A stretch of DNA of 64,000 nucleotides from Nitrospirota bacterium (GCA_021825365.1 JAKAHR010000008.1:1-64000), one strand, 5' to 3'. Shown: positions 16,980 to 26,270, counted from the first letter of the stretch. Made by a program: numbers and translations. Notes: generated by a model not told the origin, from the sequence alone.

Positions 16980-18821
16980 ATGAAGATGAAATGGCTATTT
17001 TCCTTTATTGTCCTTGCGGTCTTTGCGGTATCCGGCATTTCCTTCGCCGGACAGGCCCTCCCGTATGCTGACGGCGAGATACTCGTCAAATTCCGGGAGC
17101 AGGTCCGGACGGATTCCGCCAGGACAGAGCAGGCAATCAAGGCAGCCGGCACGGACGTTGTACGGCACTTGCCCCATGCAGGACTTTCCCTGGTCAAGGT
17201 GGGCGACAAGGAGACGGTCGAAGCTGCGGTAAAGCGGCTGCGGCAGCATCCTGACGTAGAATATGCCGAGCCGAATTATAAGCGTTACCGTATGGCGCTG
17301 ACCCCCAATGATCCCCTGTTCAGTTCACAGTGGGGGCTGCCGAAGATCCAGGCGCCGGCCGCCTGGGACACGGGACAGGGAAGCAAGGCCGTTATCGTCG
17401 CCATGCCTGATACCGGCATCGACATCAACCACCCTGACCTTAACGCAAACCTCTGGCTGAATTCGGGTGAGATATGCAATAACGGCATCGACGATGACCT
17501 AAACGGAGTTATCGACGACTGCTACGGCGCCAACATGATCACGAAGAGCGGCAACGGAATCGACGATGAGGGGCACGGTTCGCATGTTGCCGGCATCATC
17601 GGCGCTGTCGGCAACAACGGAGTCGGCGTGGCAGGGGTGAACTGGTATGTATCCCTCATGGCCCTGAAATTCATGGCAGCAGATGGCGTCGGGTCGGTTG
17701 CGGACGAGATCGACGCTATCAACTACGCGAAACTCAAGGGTGCGCGGGTCGTCAATATGAGCTTCGGCAGCAGCGATCCCTCTGAATTCGAGCGTCAGGC
17801 GATAGCGGGTGCCTCATCCATTCTTTTTGCCGCTGCGGCCTGCAACAATCATCAAAACAGCGATATCTTCCCCTGCTATCCGGCGAGTTATGACCTTCCG
17901 AACATGATCAGCGTGGCTGCCACGGACGAGAACGATAATCTCGCCTCTTTTTCGAATTACGGTCCAACAACCGTCGGGGTAGCCGCTCCCGGCGTCGACA
18001 TCGAGAGTACCTTTCTGGGGAGCACCTACCATCTGTTGAGCGGAACGTCGATGTCAACGCCTTTTGTAAGCGGCCTGGCCGCCCTCATCCTGTCGCAAAA
18101 ACCTGCCTTGACCCCGTCACAGGTGAAAGACCGCATCCTGCGGACAGCGGACGTTGTCCCGGCGCTGCAGGGCAAACTGCTTACCGGCGGCCGCATCAAT
18201 GCGTATCGGGCCCTGACCGAAACCATCACCGGTCCTTTCATATACAGCCTCTCTCCGACTACGGGGTCTGTCGGCGCTACCGTAACCATCAAGGGCTCGA
18301 ACTTCACGACCGTCACGGGCCAGGTCCTTTTCGGAGGCGATATTGCCGGGACGATAACTTCCTGGACGGCCGATACGATTGTCGCAAAGGTGCCTGCAGG
18401 CGCGGTCAGCGGTCCGGTCCGGGTGGTGACTGCTGAAGGTACGAGCAACAGCGTCACCTTCACCGTCTCGGCACTGCCGACCATGGTGCGGATATTGATA
18501 CCCTACGGGTCGACCCAGGGCGGCAAACAGACGCTCCTTGTCCTTTCGAACCCGTTCGATCACTCGATCACCGTTACGATGCGGGTCGTCGGGCAAAACG
18601 GCAAGAACGTAATCATCGGTATCCCGCTGTCCGCAAATGAGAAGATAGTCTACGACATGGCGTATCATTTCACCTTTGTCAATGATACGTTCTTCATTGA
18701 CCTGCGGTGCGATGAGTTCTTCGCGGCTTTTGCCCTGATGGTAGACGCGACGTTTAAACGACCGGTCTTCATCCCGAGTATCGTGGGGCAAGGTGCGCCG
18801 TTCGACATCCCGGTGAGGTAA
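16980..18821 (+). CDS. Secreted subtilisin-like serine protease (S8) with TIG domain and unusual C-terminal domain
   Basis: 613 residues. Order: signal peptide (1-23), an inhibitor-I9-like propeptide (about 28-105, ADGEILVKFREQ to VEYAEPNY), and the S8 catalytic domain (about 110-410). The triad is Asp144 in MPDTGIDINHPDL, His199 in DDEGHGSHVAGI and Ser357 in SGTSMSTPFVSGLA. An Asp-rich NNGIDDDLNGVIDD stretch probably binds calcium. An IPT/TIG domain follows (about 418-497). The final ~115 residues (LLVLSNPFDHSITVTM to FAALALMVDA-like text) resemble the small secreted protein at 19350-19784. The protein is a likely T2SS substrate, by context only. The ribosome binding site is GGAGAAGG. Confidence 0.9.
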   Translation: MKMKWLFSFIVLAVFAVSGISFAGQALPYADGEILVKFREQVRTDSARTEQAIKAAGTDVVRHLPHAGLSLVKVGDKETVEAAVKRLRQHPDVEYAEPNYKRYRMALTPNDPLFSSQWGLPKIQAPAAWDTGQGSKAVIVAMPDTGIDINHPDLNANLWLNSGEICNNGIDDDLNGVIDDCYGANMITKSGNGIDDEGHGSHVAGIIGAVGNNGVGVAGVNWYVSLMALKFMAADGVGSVADEIDAINYAKLKGARVVNMSFGSSDPSEFERQAIAGASSILFAAAACNNHQNSDIFPCYPASYDLPNMISVAATDENDNLASFSNYGPTTVGVAAPGVDIESTFLGSTYHLLSGTSMSTPFVSGLAALILSQKPALTPSQVKDRILRTADVVPALQGKLLTGGRINAYRALTETITGPFIYSLSPTTGSVGATVTIKGSNFTTVTGQVLFGGDIAGTITSWTADTIVAKVPAGAVSGPVRVVTAEGTSNSVTFTVSALPTMVRILIPYGSTQGGKQTLLVLSNPFDHSITVTMRVVGQNGKNVIIGIPLSANEKIVYDMAYHFTFVNDTFFIDLRCDEFFAAFALMVDATFKRPVFIPSIVGQGAPFDIPVR

Positions 18822-18823
18822 GT

Positions 18824-19291
18824 ATGAGATATTTTGTCATCCTTCTTTTGACTCTGCTTGTCTCCTGCTCTGCGGGAACGAACATCCGGACGGTTCGCAG
18901 TGATGAGGACATGCTCAGGGACCGGGCGGCCGAATACTGCGAGGCGCGGAGACAGTTCAACTGGAAGGCGATCCATCAGATGCTCGCCCCTGATCTGCGG
19001 CAGGATATGGCGGAATACTTCGAGACTCTTGAAAAGAAGGGGAAGAAGGCCGAACTTCTTGCCTGCGACGTAAACAACATCGATCTGAAGGGTGACAATG
19101 CCGTGGTAGCTCTGGCTATGACCATCCGGATTGAAAATCCTCTCGCGCCGAATCTGGCCCCCCAGAAATATGAGATGAAGGACGAATGGTCCAGGGTGGA
19201 AGGGACCTGGTATCTGCGCATGAAGAAGCCGAACCTCTCTGAGTTCCTCCAGAGGTCCGGCATACCCAGGAAAGGAGGTGGCAGGCAGTAG
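18824..19291 (+). CDS. Small lipoprotein with a possible NTF2-like fold
   Basis: 155 residues. The N-terminus MRYFVILLLTLLVSCSAGTN is a lipoprotein signal with lipobox LVSC, so Cys15 is the likely lipidated residue. The mature part begins with helices (RDRAAEYCEARRQFNWKAIH) and ends with strands (DEWSRVEGTWYLRMKKPN), an order seen in SnoaL/NTF2-like proteins. A basic tail (PRKGGGRQ) follows. It starts two bases after the protease stop, so it is co-transcribed and may help the protease or anchor something at the outer membrane. This is inferred only from position. Confidence 0.7.
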   Translation: MRYFVILLLTLLVSCSAGTNIRTVRSDEDMLRDRAAEYCEARRQFNWKAIHQMLAPDLRQDMAEYFETLEKKGKKAELLACDVNNIDLKGDNAVVALAMTIRIENPLAPNLAPQKYEMKDEWSRVEGTWYLRMKKPNLSEFLQRSGIPRKGGGRQ

Positions 19292-19349
19292 TTTACTTTG
19301 TACCAGTGGTGAGGTAAGGGCAAAAAAATAAGAAGACCGGAGGTTACCA

Positions 19350-19784
19350 ATGAAGAGAATTATCGGTTGTATCGCTGTTGTCGTAATTTTACTGTCTTTC
19401 GGATTGGCAAGCGCAAATGACGGCGTGCTCAAGGCAGCTGCCACGGAAAAGGGAATTCAGGCGAACTACTATGTCTGGCTCCCGCTCGTCCCCCGGCAGT
19501 CCTCATACAAATGGGATGCGGTCCTCGTACTCTCAAACTTCAACGGCTTCGCCATCAACGTTAATATCGACGCAACGACATTCACCAAGTCGCGCCGGAT
19601 ATTCAACGAGCCGCTGGGCGCCTATGAGAAAGTTGCTTATGGCCTCGATTACTTCGGGTACAACGGCGACGTCCTGGTGGACATGTACTGCTCGTCAAAC
19701 GACGTGTTTGCCGCTCTCGCGCTCCTGATGGACATCAACACCGGAGAGGTACAGGCATCTCTTCCGTGGTTCAGCAACCTGTAA
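19350..19784 (+). CDS. Small secreted protein resembling the C-terminal domain of the neighbouring subtilase
   Basis: 144 residues with a signal peptide (MKRIIGCIAVVVILLSFGLA) and an ACCGGAGG ribosome binding site. The mature part aligns by eye with the last ~115 residues of the protease at 16980. Both contain a VLVLSN start, an Ile/Val-rich strand, then an A-x-EK-V-x-Y turn (AYEKVAYGL here, ANEKIVYDM there). Both go on to D-(L/M)-x-C and a FAA-(F/L)-AL-(M/L)-(V/M)-D motif. It looks like a stand-alone copy of that domain, perhaps a binding or attachment module. Function unknown. It is the third gene of the protease operon. Confidence 0.7.
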   Translation: MKRIIGCIAVVVILLSFGLASANDGVLKAAATEKGIQANYYVWLPLVPRQSSYKWDAVLVLSNFNGFAINVNIDATTFTKSRRIFNEPLGAYEKVAYGLDYFGYNGDVLVDMYCSSNDVFAALALLMDINTGEVQASLPWFSNL

Positions 19785-19801
19785 GAAGCTGATCAAAATT
19801 C

Positions 19802-19838
19802 CGGGGGGACATGACGGACTCATGCCCCCCGTTTCTTT
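19802..19838 (+). terminator. Rho-independent terminator of the protease operon
   Basis: CGGGGGG-A-CATG (19802-19813) pairs with CATGCCCCCCG (19821-19831), followed by TTTCTTTCTTT. The right arm overlaps the final codons of the convergent gene ending at 19820. Confidence 0.7.
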
Positions 19839-21538
19839 CTTTCCTCTTCCCCCGTTGTCCTCTGCCATTTGATCGTCCCCTCTTTCGACCGGTCGATAAG
19901 AAACGCCGGAGAAATAGTCGTCCATCCCTCGGGAGAAAAGTACGCAACTCGAAACACCCTGACCCTTTCACGATGGGTCAGTTTGATGCCGAACTTTCTC
20001 TGGATTTCCACGGCCAGATAGCAATATCCGCGGGCCTCCGGCGAGGACTCGAGGAGGATATACTGCCCCTTGTACGGTCCGAGATCGAGTCGCAGCGTAT
20101 CGTTGCGCGTGGCAAGTACGACCTCAAGAGGCATCTCTTTTACGGTTGTGAAAAAATGCTCTCGGGAAACCATCTCAGCCGCTGTCACATCGGCAACTGC
20201 ACGGGAGGCGGGGTCATAGGCAAAAACGCGCTCCCTGGAAACATCAAGGGGACGGCTATCTTCATCGAGTCCGAAGAAGTTGCCTGCTGAGAGTTTTATC
20301 CACCGTTTTCCGATGCCCCCGGTTCGGATCGCTTCGACCTTTTCAATGCCGTCAAAAAACCAGTGCGGCTGGAGAGGTTTGAAGATGACGTCGCGCCCCC
20401 TGTTTTCCAGAAAATAGCGGCCTTCTACCGCTGCCTGCGCCTTCTGTCCTTCCCATGCGGCACTCTGCCCGATGAAGGCCCTGCAGAGGAACAGAAAAAC
20501 AACCGCCGCAGATCCCGCAAGGATAATGCTTCGGCCCGCCCCTTTCTTCCGCAGGAGCGCCTCCAGGGACAGGGCAAAGAAGATCGTGATCACCACAGAG
20601 GAGAGAAAGAAATACCGGAGCGACATGAGGCCTCCCCACAGCGGGCTCACCGGCATGATCGGCAGATAGACGAGAAGGAAGATGAGAGAGCCCCGGGCCG
20701 CCTGCCTGAGGAGGACCTTTCCAGCCCCCTGGTCTGCGATAGCCCAGAGGACAACGGTTGCGATCGCAGCAAACGGCCACCATGAGTCCCCATAGGCCCG
20801 GAATATCTCCGGAGTGCTTCTGAGGGCCGATGCGACCGTCCAGGGCCAGATCGTCGAATATCCGCCGAGTGTGTTCTCACCGAGCATCCGGAAGCGGTAG
20901 GCGGCGTACAGCGCTGTCACCAGCCCATGAGGAATCGTCTGCAGCATACGCCGGCCGGCCGCTCCCTCGGGCAGCAGGAGAAGGGCCAGAGGAAGAGGCA
21001 CGTACACCTCCTTGCAGAGCACGGCAAGGAGATAAAGGAACACCGAGACCGCGAGCCGAAGCCATCCGCCGCGCCGCATGAAGACGATAAAGAAGTACAG
21101 GCTGAAGAGGCTGAAGCCGAGCCCTTCGAGGTAATGCCTCGTCGATATCCATGAGACCACGCCAAGGGTGGCAGGCTGCAGCAGAAAGAGCATGACGCAG
21201 CCGAAGGGGATGACATCGTTCTTGCTGTAGAGACGCACGACAAGAAAAAGGGCGATTGAGGTCAGGGCCAGGGAGATTATCTGATGTACATAGAAGACAA
21301 AGGGGTCGAGGCCTGCCAGGGTGAAATCGAGACCCAGGCTCAGCATGATCTCGGGTGTGAGATTGAAGGGAGAAAACTGCTGGTAGAGGACAGGGTTCCA
21401 GAGGAAGCTCAGGGGTGCCCTGGCCGCATAGGCGACGAGTTCCGGATCGTCCACGAACCACCATCCCCGGGGCAGCCTGAAATAGAGCACCCCTGCTGCC
21501 ACGGCAAACAGCAGCGCGATCTTCGCAGCCCTTCTCAT
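19820..21538 (-). CDS. Polytopic membrane protein, GT-C glycosyltransferase-like
   Basis: From the ATG at 21538 the product is 572 residues; the open frame extends 20 codons further upstream but the ATGA overlap with the upstream gene favours this start. About ten hydrophobic helices occupy residues 5-380, and a soluble region of about 190 residues follows. FVDDPELVAYAA shortly after the first helix is an acidic loop like the catalytic Asp loop of GT-C (GT39/GT83) enzymes, and RHYLEGLGFSLFSLYFF is a typical later helix. A sugar- or lipid-transfer role in surface glycan modification is likely but unproven. It is coupled to the acyltransferase gene. Confidence 0.6.
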   Translation of the reverse strand: MRRAAKIALLFAVAAGVLYFRLPRGWWFVDDPELVAYAARAPLSFLWNPVLYQQFSPFNLTPEIMLSLGLDFTLAGLDPFVFYVHQIISLALTSIALFLVVRLYSKNDVIPFGCVMLFLLQPATLGVVSWISTRHYLEGLGFSLFSLYFFIVFMRRGGWLRLAVSVFLYLLAVLCKEVYVPLPLALLLLPEGAAGRRMLQTIPHGLVTALYAAYRFRMLGENTLGGYSTIWPWTVASALRSTPEIFRAYGDSWWPFAAIATVVLWAIADQGAGKVLLRQAARGSLIFLLVYLPIMPVSPLWGGLMSLRYFFLSSVVITIFFALSLEALLRKKGAGRSIILAGSAAVVFLFLCRAFIGQSAAWEGQKAQAAVEGRYFLENRGRDVIFKPLQPHWFFDGIEKVEAIRTGGIGKRWIKLSAGNFFGLDEDSRPLDVSRERVFAYDPASRAVADVTAAEMVSREHFFTTVKEMPLEVVLATRNDTLRLDLGPYKGQYILLESSPEARGYCYLAVEIQRKFGIKLTHRERVRVFRVAYFSPEGWTTISPAFLIDRSKEGTIKWQRTTGEEERKKRGA

Positions 21539-22602
21539 GACGAGGCCCTGAATTTCAGGAAGGTGCGCTCTATGAGGTAATAGGATGCTGCTGCCCACAG
21601 GACGGCGATTCCGAGAGCTCCGGAGAACTGCAGGCCCGGCCAGGGCAGCGACATAAAGGCAGGGATTCCCATAACCATCTTCAGTGCAAACATATGCCAG
21701 AGATAAAGGCTGTACGAGATAAGTCCCAGGAAGACTACCGGCCTGAACCGCATCAGGGCCTTCATGCGACCGCGCAGGGACATCAGGGGGAGCATGATGA
21801 GGCTAAAGGCAAGCCCCACGAGGGGATGGAACGCGGTCGAGACCGGCACGCTGTTGAAGATCGGGTCGCCCCCCTTGAGCCAAAGGTGTGCGCACCAGGC
21901 GTAGATGACGACGCCCGCAGCGACGAGACATGCCTTTCTCATCCATCCGCCGGCCAGTGCCTCCCAGCGACCGGAATGGAGATAGAGCTTCGCAAGGGCG
22001 ATGCCGAAGCAGAACTCGGCGAACCTGCCGGGGAGATGATTGATCAATAAGACCCCGGTATGCGAGAAACCGAAACTCGCGGATACCACATACCGGTACA
22101 CGACAGATAACGCTGTAATTACGAGGAGTATCAAATAGCCTCTGTTGTCGAGGAATATCCTCCCGAAGAGGATCAGGAAGACATAGAACTCCGCCTCAAC
22201 CGCAAGGGTCCAGTAGATCGGCATGATGCTATAGGCTATATCGTAGGTTGCCATATGGGTAAAGGTGAGATGGCACAGCACCGGAAGAGACAGGAGAGCA
22301 ACCGGGTGAAAGACGAGCACCTCGGCTAACAGGGCGACGTAGAAGGCCGGGGCTATCCGGAGAAAGCGGTTCCTGAAATAGGTGCGGTAGTGGACAGTGC
22401 CGTGGCTCAGATAACGCCTCTTGAACTGAAGGAAGAGGACAAAGCCGCTGATGACGAAGAAAAGGTCAACGCCTGTCCATCCGAAGAGGATGGGCGACGA
22501 TGCCTGCGGGAAGAAGGCCTTGTAGTAATGAAAGCCTGCCACCAGGGCGATGGCCAGCGCCCTGAAGCTGTCAATCTCCTCGATATGGCCTGTTGTTGTC
22601 AC
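21535..22602 (-). CDS. Acyltransferase family 3 (OafA-like) membrane protein
   Basis: 355 residues from a GTG. The N-terminus has IDSFRALAIALVAGFHYYKA, where the R-x-x-A and H residues are the conserved entry of acyltransferase 3 proteins, followed by FGWTGVDLFFVISGFVLFLQ, another diagnostic segment. About ten membrane helices are present and LISYSLYLWHMF lies near the end. These proteins O-acetylate or otherwise acylate surface polysaccharides using acyl-CoA. It overlaps the downstream GT-C-like gene by 4 bases, so the two probably modify the same glycan. Confidence 0.88.
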   Translation of the reverse strand: MTTTGHIEEIDSFRALAIALVAGFHYYKAFFPQASSPILFGWTGVDLFFVISGFVLFLQFKRRYLSHGTVHYRTYFRNRFLRIAPAFYVALLAEVLVFHPVALLSLPVLCHLTFTHMATYDIAYSIMPIYWTLAVEAEFYVFLILFGRIFLDNRGYLILLVITALSVVYRYVVSASFGFSHTGVLLINHLPGRFAEFCFGIALAKLYLHSGRWEALAGGWMRKACLVAAGVVIYAWCAHLWLKGGDPIFNSVPVSTAFHPLVGLAFSLIMLPLMSLRGRMKALMRFRPVVFLGLISYSLYLWHMFALKMVMGIPAFMSLPWPGLQFSGALGIAVLWAAASYYLIERTFLKFRASS

Positions 22603-22619
22603 GAATGCCTTTCCTTCGT

Positions 22620-22655
22620 AAAAAGAAAGGCAGGCGGTCTAACCGCCTGCCTTTC
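22620..22655 (-). terminator. Rho-independent terminator downstream of the secreted protein at 22686
   Basis: A perfect 14-bp stem, GAAAGGCAGGCGGT (22625-22638) with ACCGCCTGCCTTTC (22642-22655), is followed on the minus strand by TTTTT (22624-22620). Confidence 0.85.
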
Positions 22656-22685
22656 CCGAGCTACCCAGCAAAATACTACCGGTTA

Positions 22686-24329
22686 CTAGAATGGAATAGA
22701 GTCAGAAAAGTAGGTGAAGAGCGCGCAGCCGAGCTCATTGACGCCCGTTACATACACCGCCCCGCTGAAGCCGGGCAGATACGATGCGCATGCTGTTCCC
22801 GTGGCAACGGTGCCGCACTGGACCTGTGTGTTCGTGGTTCCGGCACCGGAAGGACACGCCACGCCGGGATCGCACGCATCCTGCCTGGTCGAGTTGGTCG
22901 CCGATGTCTGGAACCTGACCCATCCCTCGACAAACGGCGGGTTGAACGAGAAGATGGCTGCCTCCTGCCCCGGCGTCCCGCCCGGTTTCGGCAGACCGGG
23001 GGAGATAAACTTGTCGATTGTAATCGTCGTGGTGTTCTCCTCGTTGTCATATGCTTCCACCGCGGCGATGATATTCTTCTCATCAATAAAGTGCTGCAAC
23101 GGGAAGATAAAGGCGAACTTGGTCTGCATATCAAATATCAGGGGAGCGGGAACGTTGAAATAGTGGGAATCAACAGAGGTCTTCAGCAGAGGGACAAGGG
23201 GGCTCCCGAACAGGGATGCTGGCGCCATCGCCATGAAATGGCTTGCCTGATCCAGGTTCGCGCGCGTAAGACCCAGCGAGCCGTTTCTCTTGGCTACGAT
23301 GATGTCGGCTATAGTCGGCCCATAGGTTGCGGCTGCCCCATATTTATTATAGACCCCGGTTGCGGGCGACCCGGCTGAGTCCGTATAGAAGCACATATTC
23401 ATGTCCTGCGCGCCGTTGGTAGGGGCAGCGGCTGCCGTTGCAGCGACATAGGCATAGCAGCCGGCATCGGTTCCGCATCTTGTCTGCTCGGCAGCATACG
23501 TATCCGCATGAACGATGATGCCCTGACCCGCCCTCGTACCGATCGTCCAGGTGGGAAGAAAGACTGTCAGCGGCTCCGCATTAAGAAGTCCGAGCCGGGC
23601 AACAACAAACGGAGTCGCAGCCGCATCGACGGTAACGTAATACAGTCTGCCTTCCAGCGTATTAGGCATATCATAGACGTCTATGGCGCAGTTCTTAGTA
23701 GCATCCGCATCATTGACAAGCTGGTACAGCGTCCTGCCGGGGATGGTCCTTCCGGTGTTGCTCGAATTGTAGCTAAAGCACCTGTTCTTGTCATTCGCCT
23801 GCGGAGCAATCCGGCCCTCGCCGATGACCTCGACGTAGCCTTTCAGGGTAGCTGCAAGCGCTCCCGCGTCATCCAGACCCTGGCAGGTCTTGATGAGGCT
23901 GAGGAGGTTGGCATTGGTCACCGAGTTCATGACAATGCAGCCGCCAGTCGTGGTGAACCCGGAGTTCTGCAGGGTCTTGGTGTCGCATGATGCGAACTCG
24001 ATGCCGCCGTTTGCACCCTGATACATGTCAAAGGTGAAGACGTCCTTTGGCGAAAGCAGCACATCGAAGTCGAGGAGCTCGACGGACCTGTCGCCGGTCC
24101 TTACGCGTACATGCGCCTGCACCCAATTAGTTGAAACGTTCGTCACCGTGAAGTAATTGTCGGAAAGGCCGAGCCCTCCGTTTGAGGCACTCCGCACATC
24201 ATAGTAGGTATACAGAAGTGCAGCGCCCGAATGAAACTGGGCATGAGCTGTCCCGGACATCAGAATGCAGATACCCACTGCCACCATCAATAACAGTCCT
24301 GCGCACCCCGTAAATCGTCTCGTCTTCAT
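22686..24329 (-). CDS. Large secreted protein of unknown function, paralogue A
   Basis: From the ATG at 24329 (GGGAGGG upstream) the product is 547 residues. It has a signal peptide (MKTRRFTGCAGLLLMVAVGI to AHAQF) and no membrane helix beyond it. The mature start, GAALLYTYYDVR, and blocks such as VQAHVRVRTGDRSVELLDFD and PAPLIFDMQTKFAFIFPLQH are shared with the next gene, giving strong overall similarity. Around ten cysteines suggest disulfides and export. The C-terminus (PGFSGAVYVTGVNELGCALF) ends in strands. I recognise no enzyme motif. It has its own promoter and terminator, implying high monocistronic expression. Confidence 0.8.
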   Translation of the reverse strand: MKTRRFTGCAGLLLMVAVGICILMSGTAHAQFHSGAALLYTYYDVRSASNGGLGLSDNYFTVTNVSTNWVQAHVRVRTGDRSVELLDFDVLLSPKDVFTFDMYQGANGGIEFASCDTKTLQNSGFTTTGGCIVMNSVTNANLLSLIKTCQGLDDAGALAATLKGYVEVIGEGRIAPQANDKNRCFSYNSSNTGRTIPGRTLYQLVNDADATKNCAIDVYDMPNTLEGRLYYVTVDAAATPFVVARLGLLNAEPLTVFLPTWTIGTRAGQGIIVHADTYAAEQTRCGTDAGCYAYVAATAAAAPTNGAQDMNMCFYTDSAGSPATGVYNKYGAAATYGPTIADIIVAKRNGSLGLTRANLDQASHFMAMAPASLFGSPLVPLLKTSVDSHYFNVPAPLIFDMQTKFAFIFPLQHFIDEKNIIAAVEAYDNEENTTTITIDKFISPGLPKPGGTPGQEAAIFSFNPPFVEGWVRFQTSATNSTRQDACDPGVACPSGAGTTNTQVQCGTVATGTACASYLPGFSGAVYVTGVNELGCALFTYFSDSIPF

Positions 24330-24366
24330 GAGTCCCTCCCTCGCGTATTGCATTACGTAATAGGAC

Positions 24367-24395
24367 ACTATAACGGCAGGGCGGGTATTTGTCAA
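24367..24395 (-). promoter_or_regulatory. Sigma-70 promoter for secreted paralogue A
   Basis: On the minus strand: TTGACA (24395-24390), a 17-base spacer and TATAGT (24372-24367), about 38 bases before the ATG. The -35 is embedded in CTTGACAAATACC, shared with promoters at 26299 and 27111. Confidence 0.75.
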
Positions 24396-24529
24396 GACAT
24401 TGACCACTTCTTCTCCGGCGAACGAGGCTATGTTCGAGGAGATACCGGCTGCCGGCCGCACCGACAGAAAGACCTGCTCAGCAGAGGGGATATGCAATGG
24501 TATGACGTCATATTCGGAAGATATAGAAT

Positions 24530-24561
24530 AAAAAAGGCAGGAGGTATTAACCTCCTGCCTT
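24530..24561 (-). terminator. Rho-independent terminator downstream of secreted paralogue B
   Basis: AAGGCAGGAGGT (24534-24545) pairs perfectly with ACCTCCTGCCTT (24550-24561), followed on the minus strand by a T-run (about 24536-24530). It is similar in sequence to the terminator of paralogue A. Confidence 0.8.
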
Positions 24562-24585
24562 GAGAGAGACTACGATTCAGATATC

Positions 24586-26226
24586 CTAGTTGCTCTGACC
24601 GTAGGTAAAGAGTGCTGAGCCAATCTCGTTCTCGCCGGTCACATACACTACGCCGGAGAAGCCGGGGATGTAGTGTGCGGCGTTGGAAGCCTTGGCTGTA
24701 AGCAGGTTGATGGTCGTTGAGCAGGTCGAGCCCGCCGCGATCGTCGAACCAGGTGCGCAAAGGTTATCCTTGGTTGCATTGGTAGCATCCGTCGAGAACC
24801 TCACCCAACCCTCAACAAACGGCGGGTTGAACGTGAAGATGGCTGCTTCCTGGCCAGGTGTTCCGCCCGGCTTGGGCAGACCCGGGGAGATGAACTTGTC
24901 GATCGTGATCGTCGTAGTGTTCTCCTCGTTGTCATATGCAGAAACAGCACTGATGAAATCGCTCTCACCGATAAAGTGCTGCAGCGGGAAGATGAACGCG
25001 AACTTGGTCTGCATATCAAAGATAAGCGGAGCAGGAACGTTGAAGTAGTGGGAGTCAACAAAGGTCTTGAAAGCCGGCACAAACTGCGCGCCGTTAGTGG
25101 CTCCCGGTGCAAGCGCATAATTCAAGCTAAAGGTGGTCAGGATGCCCTGGAGCACGGGAAGCGTGCCGTCCCTTCTGACCACCAAGTCAGCGATCGTCGG
25201 GCCATAGGTTGCTGCTGCGCCGTACTTGTTGTATACGCCGGTCGAGGGGGACCCGGTCATGTCGGTGAAGAAGCAATAGTTCAGGTCGTCAGCTCCGGTG
25301 CTGGGATTCGAGCCGGTAGCGGCAACATAGGCAAAACAGCCGGCATCGGTTCCGCAACGGGTCTGCTCTGCTGCATACGTATCAGCATGAACGATGACGC
25401 CGAACGCTGCCCTGCTGACAGGTGTGTCAACAGTGGTCCACAGCGGCAGAGCATTATCCAGAGGCTCTGCGTTGAGAAGGGCAAGCCTAGCGACGATAAA
25501 CGGCGTTGCAGCCGCATCAACGGTAACATAATAGAGCCTGCCTTCAAGGGATGCAGGCATATCCAATACGTCGATGCCGCAGTTATTGCCGGTAGCGCCG
25601 GTGTCAGTGCTTCTCACGAACTGGTTGAGCGTACGACCAGGGATCGTCCTGCCGTCGCCGGTAACAGAGCTTGCGCACCGGTTCTTGTCGGTTGACAGCG
25701 GCACGATCCTGCCTTCGCCGATGACCTCGACATAGCCCTTAAGGGTGGCTGCAAGCGCGCCCGCATCATCCAGACCCTGGCAGGTCTTGATAAGGCTGAG
25801 CAGGTTGGAGTTGGTGACCGAGTTCATGACAATGCAGCCGCCGGTCGTGGTAAACCCGGAGTTCTGCAGGGTCTTGGTGTCGCATGATGCGAACTCGATG
25901 CCGCCGTTTGCACCCTGATACATGTCAAAGGTGAAGACGTCCTTCGGCGAAAGCAGCACATCGAAGTCGAGGAGCTCGACGGACTTGTCGCCGGTCCTCA
26001 CCCGTACATGCGCCTGCACCCAGTTGGTGGACGTGTTCGTCACGGTGAAATAGTTGTCCGTTAAGCCGAGACCTCCGTTAGCTGTGGTCCGCACATCATA
26101 GTACGTGTAGAGAAGTGCAGAGCCTGACTGAAACTGGGCAGATGCGGTCCCGAGCGACAGGACGCATATGCCGATGGCTACCAAGAAGAGCAGTTTAGCA
26201 GCCATGGTAAACTTCTTCGTCTTCAT
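24586..26226 (-). CDS. Large secreted protein of unknown function, paralogue B
   Basis: From the ATG at 26226 (AAGGAGGAG upstream) the product is 546 residues, nearly the same length as its neighbour. It has a signal peptide (MKTKKFTMAAKLLFLVAIGI to SAQF). The two paralogues share an identical order of blocks, including GGIEFASCDTKTLQNSGFTT, LVNLI-like Cys-containing helices (LIKTCQGLDDAGALAATLKG) and VDSHYFNVPAPLIFDMQ. They differ mainly in loops around the middle. Part of the gene is virtually identical at DNA level to paralogue A. No catalytic motif is recognised; a surface or S-layer-like structural role is conceivable. Confidence 0.8.
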   Translation of the reverse strand: MKTKKFTMAAKLLFLVAIGICVLSLGTASAQFQSGSALLYTYYDVRTTANGGLGLTDNYFTVTNTSTNWVQAHVRVRTGDKSVELLDFDVLLSPKDVFTFDMYQGANGGIEFASCDTKTLQNSGFTTTGGCIVMNSVTNSNLLSLIKTCQGLDDAGALAATLKGYVEVIGEGRIVPLSTDKNRCASSVTGDGRTIPGRTLNQFVRSTDTGATGNNCGIDVLDMPASLEGRLYYVTVDAAATPFIVARLALLNAEPLDNALPLWTTVDTPVSRAAFGVIVHADTYAAEQTRCGTDAGCFAYVAATGSNPSTGADDLNYCFFTDMTGSPSTGVYNKYGAAATYGPTIADLVVRRDGTLPVLQGILTTFSLNYALAPGATNGAQFVPAFKTFVDSHYFNVPAPLIFDMQTKFAFIFPLQHFIGESDFISAVSAYDNEENTTTITIDKFISPGLPKPGGTPGQEAAIFTFNPPFVEGWVRFSTDATNATKDNLCAPGSTIAAGSTCSTTINLLTAKASNAAHYIPGFSGVVYVTGENEIGSALFTYGQSN

Positions 26227-26270
26227 AAATCTCCTCCTTTTTAAGATATCTTGTGACAATAACTACAGAA

